Shown: one piece after another, positions 18,601 to 29,459 of the stretch
Position numbering within the stretch: position 1 is the stretch's first letter
How the letters are laid out: each line of letters begins with the position of its first letter
DNA from: Myxococcales bacterium
GTDB taxonomy: Bacteria; Myxococcota_A; Polyangia; Haliangiales; Haliangiaceae
NCBI GenBank assembly: GCA_016720595.1
Contig: JADKKI010000059.1
Span: 1-40,702, forward strand
Direction of reading: 5' to 3'
Length of the DNA stretch: 40,702 nucleotides
Notes under the pieces: model-generated
The model's input: only the letters and a program-made list of their open reading frames with translations
Told to the model about the DNA's origin: nothing
The model's database searches: none
Made by a program: the position numbers and the translations under genes

Positions 18601-18892
18601 GGCGATCACGAGTGATTGCGCCAGCGCATGTGCCCCTCGGGCGATGTGTGCATCGCAGGCGGCTGCACCACGCCGCTCGTCAAGCCGACGGTGGCGCAGC
18701 TCGCCACCGGCACGGGCCTGTACGTCAGCCTCGGCACCATGCCCGATGGCCGGCTCGCGGCGACCTACTACGATCGCAGCAAGCGCGCGCTCGTGCTCGC
18801 CCTCGAGAGCGGCGCGAACAGCAACACGTTCGCCGAGACCGTGCTGGACAGCGTCACGCCGGGCGATCGCGGGATGTCGGCGAGCGCCGTGA
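15629..18892 (+). CDS. Fused lipoprotein: TULIP-like region + MYXO-CTERM-like tail + second lipoprotein (beta-propeller-like)
   Basis: ATG 15629 follows GAGGGG (15621-15626). Signal ends LSGC (Cys22), then GGGCGGCG. Residues about 45-640 give strand/helix patterns like the preceding lipoprotein, with a Cys-rich insertion (ATCKACDTGNVAECGSS), then a short Ig-like segment (EWSYRIDGGTWSAWS). Residues about 716-752 are MYXO-CTERM-like: Gly-Cys-Ala-Cys, a hydrophobic stretch (APFALMILLLLLPL) and a basic cluster (RKLVRRARR). Without a stop this runs into LGGIIWLAAVACLPGC, a second lipoprotein signal, for which a GTG at 17869 could be a start. The second half has repeated strands (VMIATYDTGYGDLVVVDG, WTAIAMSNGHAKVAYQDRE) like a beta-propeller. 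Real frame ends near 18612; the continuation is at 18616-19284. Confidence 0.7.
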   Translation: MNNRRYDWVVVITAIVIALSGCGGGCGGCGMQSIPGGFPAAKRSPNAGQIRITPTALAAISADPAKVIGPLVGNAMNGVIDFNVPGSCGGNPEICCVNNVPSATCGPLQIDLVKRPTDQPRLVLTPVQGSSRLDMTIRARVKTLMKLPIKYDTGLIGTVSCDVLIDTTKGSNADLRIDAQIQFSQDPTVGTTRIAANNVSVTQLEGADLTLSGNIGCSIAGAFVGAFTGTLQDQIAGVLASTINDATCKACDTGNVAECGSSFATACTNKVCQVGNRCLQELGLDGRMPASGLFGSLSPGTTGALDLYEVTGGYATSDSGGLGLGMLGGMQPGGTARDRCGPSAVEPAAVSVPQSAVFQGNVLPGTSTTFDIGIGLHKSQLSQFAWAGYDGGLLCLTIGGGTFAQLNTDTLSLLSRSLGDLVETSSPMAVGLRPQAPPEITLGKNTFKDDGAGNQVLDQPLLDIKFTAMEIDFFASVDDQYVRVFTVVADVHLPIGLQVMGMGMLTPVIGAIDDAFTNVSVKNAEAVTESPAQLAALFPTLLNLVLPQLSGGLSPISLPAIGGLNLSVVSITAVDNDSFLAIFANLVTAMPAAPVATHATLVAVHEAPADLARRPMKWKGATPPSVDLDFGSDRDREWSYRIDGGTWSAWSTNPHPTVASTLFWLPGQHKLEVTSRMIGKPETISATPELVEIAIGDEARATAKVAPFHGQSGGAGCACDSSGAGAAGAAPFALMILLLLLPLRKLVRRARRLGGIIWLAAVACLPGCSCSDAPCGDTACMEGELPNGGLGRFNSIAGDDKRVMIATYDTGYGDLVVVDGTDAASPKYYVVDGVPDVTPVYDPSTYRGGIDEPGPDVGAWTAIAMSNGHAKVAYQDREAHALKFAREKKPGSWVSYTIDTPDDLEEVGQHVAMTIDGGGHPAIAYLAIGLDDGMGHRTTELRLIRAVAAEPDVSDWSSSTISTATGTCAGLCGPGTACLAGAAATDPEVCTAITSDCASACAPRAMCASQAAAPRRSSSRRWRSSPPARACTSASAPCPMAGSRRPTTIAASARSCSPSRAARTATRSPRPCWTASRRAIAGCRRAP

Positions 18893-19284
18893 TCGATGGC
18901 AGCGGCGCGGTCCACGTGGCGTACCAGGACGCCCTCGGCGACCAGCTCATGTACACGATGTACAACGGCACCGTCGGCACGCCCGAGATCGTCGACGACG
19001 GGACGCGCGCGGGCGATCGCACGCACCCGGTCGGCGCGGGCGCGGCGATCTACCTCGTCAATGGCACGCCGACGATCGCGTACCAGGACGGCCTGAGCTC
19101 GGACGTCTACGTCGCCAACAAGGCCGGCGCCGCGTGGACGAAGAACGCGGTGAAGTCGGGCCTGCTGCTCGATGGCTTCGCGATCGCGGTGACCACGAGC
19201 CACGGCAGCGCGCCGGTGGCGGCGTGGGGGCAGATCGATCCGGCGGCGGCTCCGAACCGCAACCTCGTCATCCAGACGCCCTGA
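18616..19284 (+). CDS. C-terminal continuation of the preceding lipoprotein (frameshift near 18612)
   Basis: The Cys-rich spacer reads EVCTAITSDCAS in the upstream frame and resumes as CPSGDVCIAGGCTTPLVKP here, so one indel near 18610-18625 splits a single gene. The rest continues the propeller-like repeats: YVSLGTMPDGRLAATYYDRS, ASAVIDGSGAVHVAYQDALG, AGAAIYLVNGTPTIAYQDG and AVTTSHGSAPVAAWGQID. Each block has the strand-turn-strand form seen in the part before the frameshift. It ends 6 bases before the stop of the convergent minus-strand gene. Confidence 0.7.
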   Translation: MRQRMCPSGDVCIAGGCTTPLVKPTVAQLATGTGLYVSLGTMPDGRLAATYYDRSKRALVLALESGANSNTFAETVLDSVTPGDRGMSASAVIDGSGAVHVAYQDALGDQLMYTMYNGTVGTPEIVDDGTRAGDRTHPVGAGAAIYLVNGTPTIAYQDGLSSDVYVANKAGAAWTKNAVKSGLLLDGFAIAVTTSHGSAPVAAWGQIDPAAAPNRNLVIQTP

Positions 19285-19290
19285 CCTCGA

Positions 19291-20709
19291 TCAGGTTCCG
19301 CGGGTCCATCGGGTCAAGACACGACGGAGAAAGCCCGGGGGCGGGGCTGGACTGACCCGCAGCAACGCGACGCGCGTTCCGAACGGGAGCACTTGCGGGC
19401 TCCCCGACATCTCCGCGCTCGGTGGAGCCGCATCCAGGTGAAGCTCCAGCCGCCATGCCCCGATCGGTATGCCAGCGCGAGCGCGGGATCCGAACGGGTG
19501 CAGCACCCAGCTCGATCCCTCGGCGCTCGCCACGAAGTGCGCTGCGACCGCGTCGCAAAGCTCCTCCGATCCGATCGGCGGGTCGAACACGAAGCGACAC
19601 GCTGCGGGCTCGGGTGAGCAACGAATGCCGAGCTCGCCAGACGAGGCCGCGATGCGCGAGGCGAAGCGGAGGAGCCCGTCGTGAGAGGCGTCGTTGCGCA
19701 GGTGCTCGACGAGCGAGCGCAGGAACCCATCGCGCCCGCCCTGCTCTGCGAGAGGTCTTCCCGATCGCGGTCGATCGCTGGTCCAGGTCAGCCGGGTACC
19801 TTCGAGCAGCCAGTACCCGGCGTCACCCGCGGACAGCCTGGCGGGTGGTCCGAGCAGGCCAGGCCGAGGGATCTCGATCGGCGAGAGGTCGCTCACGATC
19901 CTCGCGAGCTCGGTGACCGAGACCTCGAGCTGCATGCTGACCTCGAGCAACTCGACGTCGCGTTGTGCCTGGCTTCGGCCATCATCGGGCCGATGCGGCG
20001 CTTGGTGATGGGAGTACGGGTACTCGGCGGTGAGCGCCTGGACACACGTGGCCATCCCAGGCGTGGGAGCAGACCGACGGATGGAGCCGAACCCATCCTC
20101 GGTGCCGCGTGGAAATCCGATCGGACCGATCGCCGCCTCGAGCGTCGTGAGCTCCTGCGGCGGTGCATAGAACAACATGTCCACGACGGTCGCGGCACTG
20201 CGACTCGTGATCGGGCCCGGTGGGGGCAACCGCGGTGGGCGATATCGACGGGATCCCGACCACACCCCGTTGGAGATCGAGGCCGGCTTGCGAGCGAGCA
20301 CCTCGAGATCTCGACACAACGCCTCCAGCCGATCGAGGTCCTCGAACTCGATGACCGGCGCCCGTGCGGGATCGGCATACGCGCGCGGCCCCCAGATCAA
20401 CTCACCCGTCCACGATCGCTCTCGGTCGTGAAGCGCGAGCTCGAGGCGGCCCGCCGGGTGGTTTGCTGCGACGTCCGCGGGCCGCGCGAACGGCACGAGA
20501 GACCATGCGCGCCTCGTCAGGTCATCGGGGACGATCGCGCCGAGCTCGGAGGTGCCGAGGAACGCACCACACAGCGGGTCCGCTTCGGCGATCGACCAGT
20601 ATTCGACGTGGTGATCGAACACCAGGACGAGCTGCCGATGACCGTCTCGCCTCGACCGTAGTCGAAAGTCGATCGGGAGCGGTTCGACGTGACCGCTGCG
20701 AGTCTGCAC
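19291..20709 (-). CDS. Unrecognised 472-residue protein
   Basis: Intact frame from ATG 20709 to TGA at 19291, with normal codon bias. No signal peptide, membrane segment or known motif is seen. The N-terminal part alternates charged strands (DFRLRSRRDGHRQLVLVFDH, RLELALHDRERSWTGELIWG), the middle is Pro/Arg-rich (SRRYRPPRLPPPGP) and the C-terminal part is mixed alpha/beta ending in a basic tail (FLRRVLTRWTRGT). The segment ELLEVSMQLEVSVTELARIV suggests an amphipathic helix. It is a single-gene unit: convergent with the lipoprotein before it and divergent from the small gene at 20841. Function unknown; probably cytoplasmic. Confidence 0.7.
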   Translation of the reverse strand: MQTRSGHVEPLPIDFRLRSRRDGHRQLVLVFDHHVEYWSIAEADPLCGAFLGTSELGAIVPDDLTRRAWSLVPFARPADVAANHPAGRLELALHDRERSWTGELIWGPRAYADPARAPVIEFEDLDRLEALCRDLEVLARKPASISNGVWSGSRRYRPPRLPPPGPITSRSAATVVDMLFYAPPQELTTLEAAIGPIGFPRGTEDGFGSIRRSAPTPGMATCVQALTAEYPYSHHQAPHRPDDGRSQAQRDVELLEVSMQLEVSVTELARIVSDLSPIEIPRPGLLGPPARLSAGDAGYWLLEGTRLTWTSDRPRSGRPLAEQGGRDGFLRSLVEHLRNDASHDGLLRFASRIAASSGELGIRCSPEPAACRFVFDPPIGSEELCDAVAAHFVASAEGSSWVLHPFGSRARAGIPIGAWRLELHLDAAPPSAEMSGSPQVLPFGTRVALLRVSPAPPPGFLRRVLTRWTRGT

Positions 20710-20840
20710 GGGACGACGCTACACGACGGCGGGCAGCGCAACCCCGGCGCGGTGCCGGGTGCGTGCTGGGGAGCGAGGCCCGAAGAACAACGGCGGTGCG
20801 GCACCCGCCGATCGGCCGACGCCAAGGTACAAAGGCAAGC

Positions 20841-21308
20841 GTGACGCACGGGCTCGCGATCGAACTAGATGGTGAGGCAGTGCATGGGGAGTGTCCGGAC
20901 TGCGGAGCCATGACCAGAAGCATCTGGGGCTACATCTCCAATCGCGACGGTGCCCGAGCGGTCTACTTCATGCGAGGACCGACACGTTGAACGAGGGGTC
21001 CAGATCATGCTGAGCATCGGGCACTGGGGCGAGGGTTCGGTACCCGCTGACCGGAGGTCCATCGGCTTTGAGTGCCAGATGGGAGGAGATCGTCCGGGGT
21101 TCGCGGTGGTCGACGCCACGACGCTGCCATGGGCGGACAAGGCCATCCTGGGTGCCAAGCTTCCTCGGGACGAGGTGATCGCGAAGCCGATCGCCGCCGA
21201 GGCACACGATGTTGGACGCGTTGCTGGAAGGCGAGCCTAGATTCCGCGCATTTCTGCTCGGTGAGGCGGCGTATCGAGTAGAGATCGATGACCTCCACGT
21301 TCTCTAAC
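20841..21308 (+). CDS. Small soluble protein, unknown function (two frameshifts)
   Basis: GTG at 20841 starts THGLAIELDGEAVHGECPDC and the frame holds to about 20980 (ISNRDGARAVYFMR). It resumes one frame over as VERGVQIMLSIGHWGEGSV, FECQMGGDRPGFAVVDATTL and ILGAKLPRDEVIAKPIAAEA to about 21212, then returns to the first frame as LDALLEGEPRFRAFLLGEAA and ends at TAA 21306-21308. The restored protein of about 155 residues has a CPDC pair near the N-terminus. Coding sense across three segments is clear, but the family is not recognised. A second small broken gene follows within 50-70 bases; the two look like a pair. Confidence 0.55.
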
Positions 21309-21355
21309 CGACGGAGTGTGGCCCCACGATCGACATCGATGGAAGGAGGGCCGAC

Positions 21356-21576
21356 GTGGGAGCTTCACGTAGAGTCGTGACGGTCGTTGCTTGTTTGGAG
21401 GAGGTCTTGCGACGCGGACTGACCGACTGGATCCAAGTCTCCGAGGTGGTCCGGTGGCGAAGTCGATCACCGGGGAGACGATGCAAGCTCACCTCGGGCC
21501 GAGGTCTGCGAGCACTCCGGCCCACCGGTCCAGCGTGGTCCACGCTGGCTTCGTTCAACTCTTCGACTGTCAATGA
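21356..21576 (+). CDS. Small protein, unknown function (frameshifted)
   Basis: A GTG at 21356 or 21377 starts VTVVACLEEVLRRGLTDWIQ and SEVV in one frame to about 21450; the next frame gives VAKSITGET near 21453-21480 and ends HAGFVQLFDCQ with TGA at 21574-21576. At least one indel is needed and the segment between 21480 and 21540 is of doubtful frame. The restored product of about 70 residues has an amphipathic helix followed by a possible strand at the end. Position directly after the gene at 20841 suggests a two-gene unit. Confidence 0.4.
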
Positions 21577-21606
21577 CCACGCTCCCCATCCGCGCGGAGA
21601 CTGACG

Positions 21607-22640
21607 TTACTCGTCCCCGCCGGACCGACTCAGTCCCCGACAGGTCGAGCGCGGGCGCTCGAACACCAGATGGTCTGGCGCCGTGCCGCGGATCGCGACA
21701 CGCCTTCTGAAGCAAGACGTGGTGGCCGTCGCACAACGATGTGAGTTGCCACAGCTCGTGACCTCCGCCTTCGGACCGCGGCTTGATGTGATGCACCTCG
21801 ATGAACCTGGTCGATCGACACCTGGCACCGAGCACGCATGCTTGTCGCGGACCAGCACCTTCCGGCGGGTCGCCCGGGGATCGACTTGCACTGCGCCCAG
21901 GCTCCCCCGTCGAGATCGCCGATGTCCCGAGCTCCTGCGCGACACCGATCCCATCCCGGCCCCGACCCGATGCGCTTGCGCACACGCGGCACGTCGTCGT
22001 CGCGAGCTGGTGCCGCGGCTTGTGCGGGCTGCGATGCCGGCTCGAGCACGCGGGCCAGCGCCCGCACCAGCTCGTCTCGGTACACGTGGAGCCTCTTCGC
22101 ATCCGATGCGGCGTTGCACGCCTGCTTGAACAGCATCATCGTCTCTGGAGGTTCTCCAGCACGATCCGGTGCCGGATCTTGTTCGAGTCCACCGGGTCAC
22201 CTGGGAGACGCCCTTGGCCTTGCCGCGCACCAGCTGCTGAACACCCGTCGAGGTCTGCCTGCCGCCTCGAGCCACGCGCTCTCGGTGCTCCTCGTCGCCA
22301 CGCGGCTCTCGAACGCTCGTCCACGGCAGGTCGCCCGCGCGGAACTGCGCCGCGATCTGCGGCAGCTCGAGCAGCTCTGCGCCACGCGAGCGCTCGGTGG
22401 CCACGTGGTGCGTGCGATGCAGCACTGCCTCGAGTACGCACAGATCGGGGAACCCATCCGCCGGTAGAGCTTGTCGCAGCAGATCCACCTGCGCGCCTCG
22501 AGGCAGACGATCTGCTGCCGACGGACGTGATTCCTCGTGCAGCGCGATCCAGCCCGTCGCGGCACGTGGCCGCGTGGGCGTCGAGAGCTGCGGTTGAAAC
22601 GCTTCGTTGCGGCGCTGTCGAACACGAGAGCCTCCTCCAC
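21607..22640 (-). pseudogene. HNH endonuclease family protein, broken by several indels
   Basis: Reading leftwards, conserved segments appear in changing frames: LLRQALPADGFPDLCVLEAV and AAQFRAGDLPWTSVRE (near 22300-22490), GDPVDSNKIRHRIVLENLQR (near 22140-22200), MLFKQACNAASDAKRLHVYR (near 22080-22135), ATRRKVLVRDKHACSVPGVD (near 21820-21880) and RFIEVHHIKPRSEGGGHELW with LTSLCDGHH (near 21725-21810). The last pair is the HNH core: C-x-x-P-G-like knuckle, VHHI, then CDGHH. The N-terminal half matches the DUF222-like region usual in such proteins. At least five indels are needed over 1 kb, so it is either degraded or poorly sequenced. Such genes are often multicopy and mobile in actinobacteria and myxobacteria. 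Confidence 0.6.
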
Positions 22641-23151
22641 GCGTGGGTGGTCACGCGCACGCTACAGGTTCCGGAGGCTTCCCGCGCGCGTGGCGGGCGC
22701 CTGAGCCCCTCGACCCGACGAGACGTGGGCCACTGCGCAGAGCGCGATCCAGCGAATCCTCGACGAAAAACCGCCGTCTCGCAGGCCCGCGTCGCGTGCG
22801 CTCCGCCGAGCCGTCAAGTGGAATCTTCAGGAACTGAGTCCGGCGTCCGGACAACCCGCGGTGGTCGAACGCCGAATGCGTCGTGTAGCGTTGGCATCGC
22901 GCGCGATCCCGGCCTCGTTCGTGCCAATGCCAGCGCCGCGTTCGTCAGATCGATGGGCGCCCCGGGTGGGGTTGGTTTGTCATCCGTACGCGCCGGATCT
23001 CCACAGTCGCACCGCGCCCGCGTTGAGCACCGCGCGAGGCCCGGTCGTCCGGAGCTTCTCCCGGCGCTGCGCGCTCTACGTCAGGTCGATCGCGCGTGGA
23101 ACCCGTTCCGTGGGCAGTCCAACGTCCACGACTACATCAACCTCCACGACC
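22641..23151. other. About 510 bases without a supportable gene
   Basis: Open frames exist on both strands because of high GC, but none keeps coding character. Short stretches such as AWNPFRGQSNVHDYINLHDH (about 23095-23150) look protein-like but do not join to anything. A CCACGACCACGACC repeat lies near 23135-23155. It may contain the 5' part of the broken gene at 23152-23482. Confidence 0.5.
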
Positions 23152-23482
23152 ACGACCAAGACCACGTCAGCTCTCCAAGCCCTGTTCGACCAACTCGTGA
23201 ATGCTCGATCAGTACGGGACATCTCTTCATGGACCGAGCTCACCCGGCCCTCGTCGACGGGATGAATACTCGCAACGTTCCATGCGCCGCTGACGATCTC
23301 CACGATGGAGTTCGATGGGAGCGATCAACTCGTCGCGATGCCTCACGAGGAACCCGTCACCTACGTGCGCTTCGACGCGGCAGGTACGGCCTCGTCGAGG
23401 TTCTCGGGGGGGGCGTTGGGGGAACCTCATCGTGTCCAAAGCAGACGAGCGGAACTGGATCGAGACGTTCGCAGTGCCGTAG
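23152..23482 (+). pseudogene. Fragment of a small protein gene with stop and frameshift in a G8 run
   Basis: Frame 1 reads TSALQALFDQLVNARSVRD and SSWTELTRPSS, meets a TGA at 23263, then continues in the same frame as ATFHAPLTISTMEFDGSDQL and HEEPVTYVRFDAAG to about 23390. After a run of eight G (23406-23413) the sense moves to the frame reading RWGNLIVSKADERNWIETF and ends at TAG 23480-23482. The pieces suggest a protein of at least 110 residues. The family is not recognised. The start is not defined. Confidence 0.35.
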
Positions 23483-23531
23483 CAGGCCCGATCTGGTTGC
23501 GGACACACCCACGTCGTCGACCACGTCGCCG

Positions 23532-23756
23532 TCAGGGCCGCGCGAGCCCGAGGTGAACCACAGGCTGCGCGATTCTGCTTCGCTCGTCACCTGCCGGCGG
23601 AGACGCAGCGTCGTGGGGTCGTCCCTCGACCGGAGTCCCGGGCGCGTCCGCACGATCGAGGGCCGCCTGCTCGAGGAGCAGCTCTTCGCTTGGCGCCGGC
23701 AGAAGCGCGAGCGCGATCGCGCAGAGCACGATCAGCGCTGGGATCACGAGCCACAT
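23532..23756 (-). CDS. Small single-span membrane protein
   Basis: 74 residues. ATG at 23756 overlaps the TGA of the upstream lipoprotein (TGATG), so it is translationally coupled to it. The N-terminus is a membrane helix (MWLVIPALIVLCAIALALLP) with no basic residues before it. The rest is a short soluble tail, acidic then Arg/Ala/Pro-rich (EELLLEQAALDRADAPGTPV). It may anchor or partner the lipoprotein encoded before it. No family recognised. Confidence 0.55.
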   Translation of the reverse strand: MWLVIPALIVLCAIALALLPAPSEELLLEQAALDRADAPGTPVEGRPHDAASPPAGDERSRIAQPVVHLGLARP

Positions 23757-24265
23757 CACTTGCTGCTCCGGTACCGGCGCTGGAGCGTCACGAGGGCCTG
23801 ATGAATCAGGCTGCGCGCCCCATCCCGACCATCGAGGGAGAGCTCGGCGGCGATCTGCTCCATCGTGGCGCCCTTCATCCACCGCGAGAGGACGTCGTTG
23901 TAGCCGCCGCGTGCTGTGCACACCTGGTGTTCGACCAGCCGCCAGTCCGCGGTCGAGGCGCCCAGCGAGGTGTCGTAGATGTGTTGCGTTCCATCCAGGC
24001 GTGGATCGGCCGGCATCACGAACTCGACGGCGCGCGTGTCGGTCGGGGACAGCGGCCAGCTCACGAAGTGATCACCCGCATCGTCGTGCCACCCGAGAGA
24101 GGTGGCATGATCGGGGGAACCGATCGTCAGCCCGGTGCCGGCGCGGTCCACCGTGATCTCGCCGCAGGTGTATTGCACCGGGGTCGTCGGACGCGCTGGC
24201 TTGGTGGCGCACGCTGCCAGGGACAGGGCGGTGAGGGGCAGGATGGAGGACAGCAGGGCTCGCAT
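23756..24265 (-). CDS. Lipoprotein with a helix-turn-helix-like C-terminus
   Basis: 169 residues. Lipoprotein signal MRALLSSILPLTALSLAAC (Cys19). The middle domain (VQYTCGEITVDRAGTGLTIG, HIYDTSLGASTADWRLVEHQ) is beta-rich with two Cys. The last 50 residues (YNDVLSRWMKGATMEQIAAE then LSLDGRDGARSLIHQALVTL and QRRY) look like a sigma-70 region 4 or LuxR-type helix-turn-helix. A DNA-binding fold on an exported lipoprotein would be odd, so this may be a helical protein-binding module instead. It lies downstream of the kinase and activator genes in the same direction, separated by a 102-base gap that holds a structured palindrome. It is coupled to the membrane protein gene after it. Confidence 0.65.
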   Translation of the reverse strand: MRALLSSILPLTALSLAACATKPARPTTPVQYTCGEITVDRAGTGLTIGSPDHATSLGWHDDAGDHFVSWPLSPTDTRAVEFVMPADPRLDGTQHIYDTSLGASTADWRLVEHQVCTARGGYNDVLSRWMKGATMEQIAAELSLDGRDGARSLIHQALVTLQRRYRSSK

Positions 24266-24325
24266 GCTGGAGCCTCGAGCACGTTGCGGACCAACGCAAC
24301 TCCGCGATCACTGGTGCCTACGACA

Positions 24326-24355
24326 GGCAAGACCTGCCGGTCGGCAAGACTTGCC
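24326..24355 (-). terminator. Structured double palindrome GGCAAGTCTTGCC / GGCAGGTCTTGCC, copy 1
   Basis: On the minus strand: GGCAAGTCTTGCC, 4 bases (GACC), then GGCAGGTCTTGCC. The first unit is a perfect palindrome around one base. The whole can also fold as one long hairpin with outer stem GGCAAG/CTTGCC and inner stem TGCCG/CGGCA. It begins 12 bases after the activator gene's stop codon. A very similar element lies 4 bases after the cupredoxin gene stop (32799-32830). It could be a terminator, an extragenic repeat, or an operator for the lipoprotein gene 61 bases further on. There is no T-run. Confidence 0.5.
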
Positions 24356-24367
24356 GGCCAGCGTGGA

Positions 24368-26106
24368 TCACAGCGCGTACTGCTTCACCTTCAGCGTGAA
24401 CGTACGGATCGGCATCCCGATCAGCGCTGCGGCGCGCGTCCTCACGCCGTCGGAGGCCGCCAACGCCTCTGCCATCCGCCGCTTCTCGAGGTCGCGAAGC
24501 TCGTCCGCGAGCGGGCGGAACGACGCTCTGGGGTCCACGGGATCCGCCGGCACCTCGGCGACGACCGCGGGCGAGGGGTCCACGTCCGAGAGCTTGGCGG
24601 GCAGGTCGGTCGGTTCGATCCGGTCGTCGGGTGCGGTGACCATGGCGAGCTCCATCGCGCTCTTGAGCTCGCGCACGTTGCCTTCCCAGCCGTACGTCAA
24701 CAGGAGCTGCATCGCAGCGGGCGTGATCGTCATCGGTGGCCGTCCGGCGCGCGTGCAGGCCTCGGCCAGGAACGCGCGGGCGAGCAGGGGGATCTCGCAC
24801 CGCCGGTCACGCAGGGGAGGCAGGACCACCGGTGCGGCGGACAGCCGGAAGTAGAGGTCCTGGCGGAACTTGCCGGCGGCGATCTCCGCGTCCAGCCGCC
24901 GATTGGTGGCGGCGACGAAGCGGACGTCGATCGGCCGATCGCGCGATTCTCCCAGCCGCGCGATCTTCTTGACCTCGAGGGCGCGGAGGAGCTTGGCCTG
25001 CGTCGCGAGCGGCAGCGCATCCACCTCGTCGAAGAACACCGTGCCGCCAGTCGCGGCCTCGAACAACCCGGCCTTGGCCTGCGTGGCGCCGGTGAAGGCT
25101 CCCTTCTCGTGGCCGAACAGCTCGCTATCGACGAGCGAGTCCGGACCGATCGCCGCGCAGTTGACTGGGATGAACGGGCCGGTGCGCTTCGACCAGTGAT
25201 GGACGGCGTACGCCGCGTTCTCCTTGCCGACACCGGTCTCGCCCGAGATCAACACCGGCAGCTCGGAGGCGGCCAGTCGTTCGAGCAGCGCGAACAGCCG
25301 TACCATCGCGGGATCCGCGACGAGCACGGTCCGATCGCCGAGCTCGATTCGAGTCGCGGTCTCCGCCGGCTCCGCGAGCTGCCCGGGTGCGGCGCTGCGC
25401 GCGGCGGTACGAGCGGCGAGCAAGATCGTGTCCGCATCGCAGGCGTCGGCCGGGCACACCGCGAGCCCGGCACGTGCGGTCGGGATGTCGGCGAGCGCAC
25501 GGGAGAGCATGTCGCGCGCCTGGTCTCGGTTCACCTCGGGCATGAGCACGAGCGCGAGCCCATCCTCGTTGGCGCCGACCACGTCGATCAGGCGCAACGC
25601 CCCCGCCAGCTCGGCGATCTGCGCCGCGCTCGCGCCGTGGATCACGGCCACCGCGAGCGAGCGGTGGAACGTGATCGCCCGGACCAGCTCCTCGGCGAGC
25701 CTCCGCCGCCAACCTGCCTCGGGATACGTCGAGCGCGCGACCACCGCGGGCGTCGAGAAGTGGACGACGAGCACGACGTCGCCGACCGTCGCGACGTCTC
25801 CGGAGGCGAGCATTCGCGCGTTGGAGACCGACTCGCCGTTCACCCGCGTGCCGTTGTGACTGCCCAGATCCGCGATCCGGACCACACCGTCGTCGATCCG
25901 GATCGTCGCGTGGCGGCGCGACACCGACGCGTGCTGTACACGCAGCTCCACCTCGGGGGCGCGGCCGATCACGACCGAACCGCTCCGCGGTAAGTCGAAG
26001 ATCGACGACGTGTCGTTGTCGACCACGAGCAGATAGGCGAAGCCAAGGCCCGCGTTGTCGTCACCGAACCGGGCGAGGCGGCTCGCCGTGCGTTCCACGC
26101 TGCTGG

Positions 26107-26110
<4 letters not shown>
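24368..26110 (-). CDS. FHA-domain sigma-54-dependent transcriptional activator
   Basis: 580 residues. FHA domain at about 25-120 with the phosphothreonine-binding residues in place (GR 49-50, SRRH 64-67, HNGTRVNG 85-92). A middle region at about 125-250 lacks a known signature. AAA+ domain at about 265-495: Walker A GETGVGKE at 290-297, sigma-54-contacting GAFTGA at 337-342, Walker B region VFFDEVD near 358-364, and a WEGNVREL motif near 475-482. Fis-type helix-turn-helix at the end ([20 protein letters not shown]). All motifs required for activating sigma-54 RNA polymerase are present. Its ATG overlaps the kinase gene stop by 4 bases, so the two are made together. Family knowledge: FHA enhancer-binding proteins in myxobacteria work with Ser/Thr kinases. 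The likely target is the sigma-54 promoter at 29481. Confidence 0.93.
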
Positions 26111-29457
<3,347 letters not shown>

Positions 29458-29459
29458 GC

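Noticed and set aside
20841..21576. Possible toxin-antitoxin pair
   Set aside because: Two small adjacent genes fit in size, but neither shows a toxin catalytic motif or a DNA-binding antitoxin fold.
21801..23801. 666-codon plus-strand open frame
   Set aside because: Low-complexity Arg/Ser/Pro composition, spans the HNH gene on the other strand and an apparently non-coding stretch. No domain.
24278..24293. Minus-strand sigma-54-like sequence TGGTCCGCAACGTGCT before the HTH-like lipoprotein
   Set aside because: GG and GC spacing is right but three consensus positions differ and the predicted start would fall only about 3 bases before the ATG.
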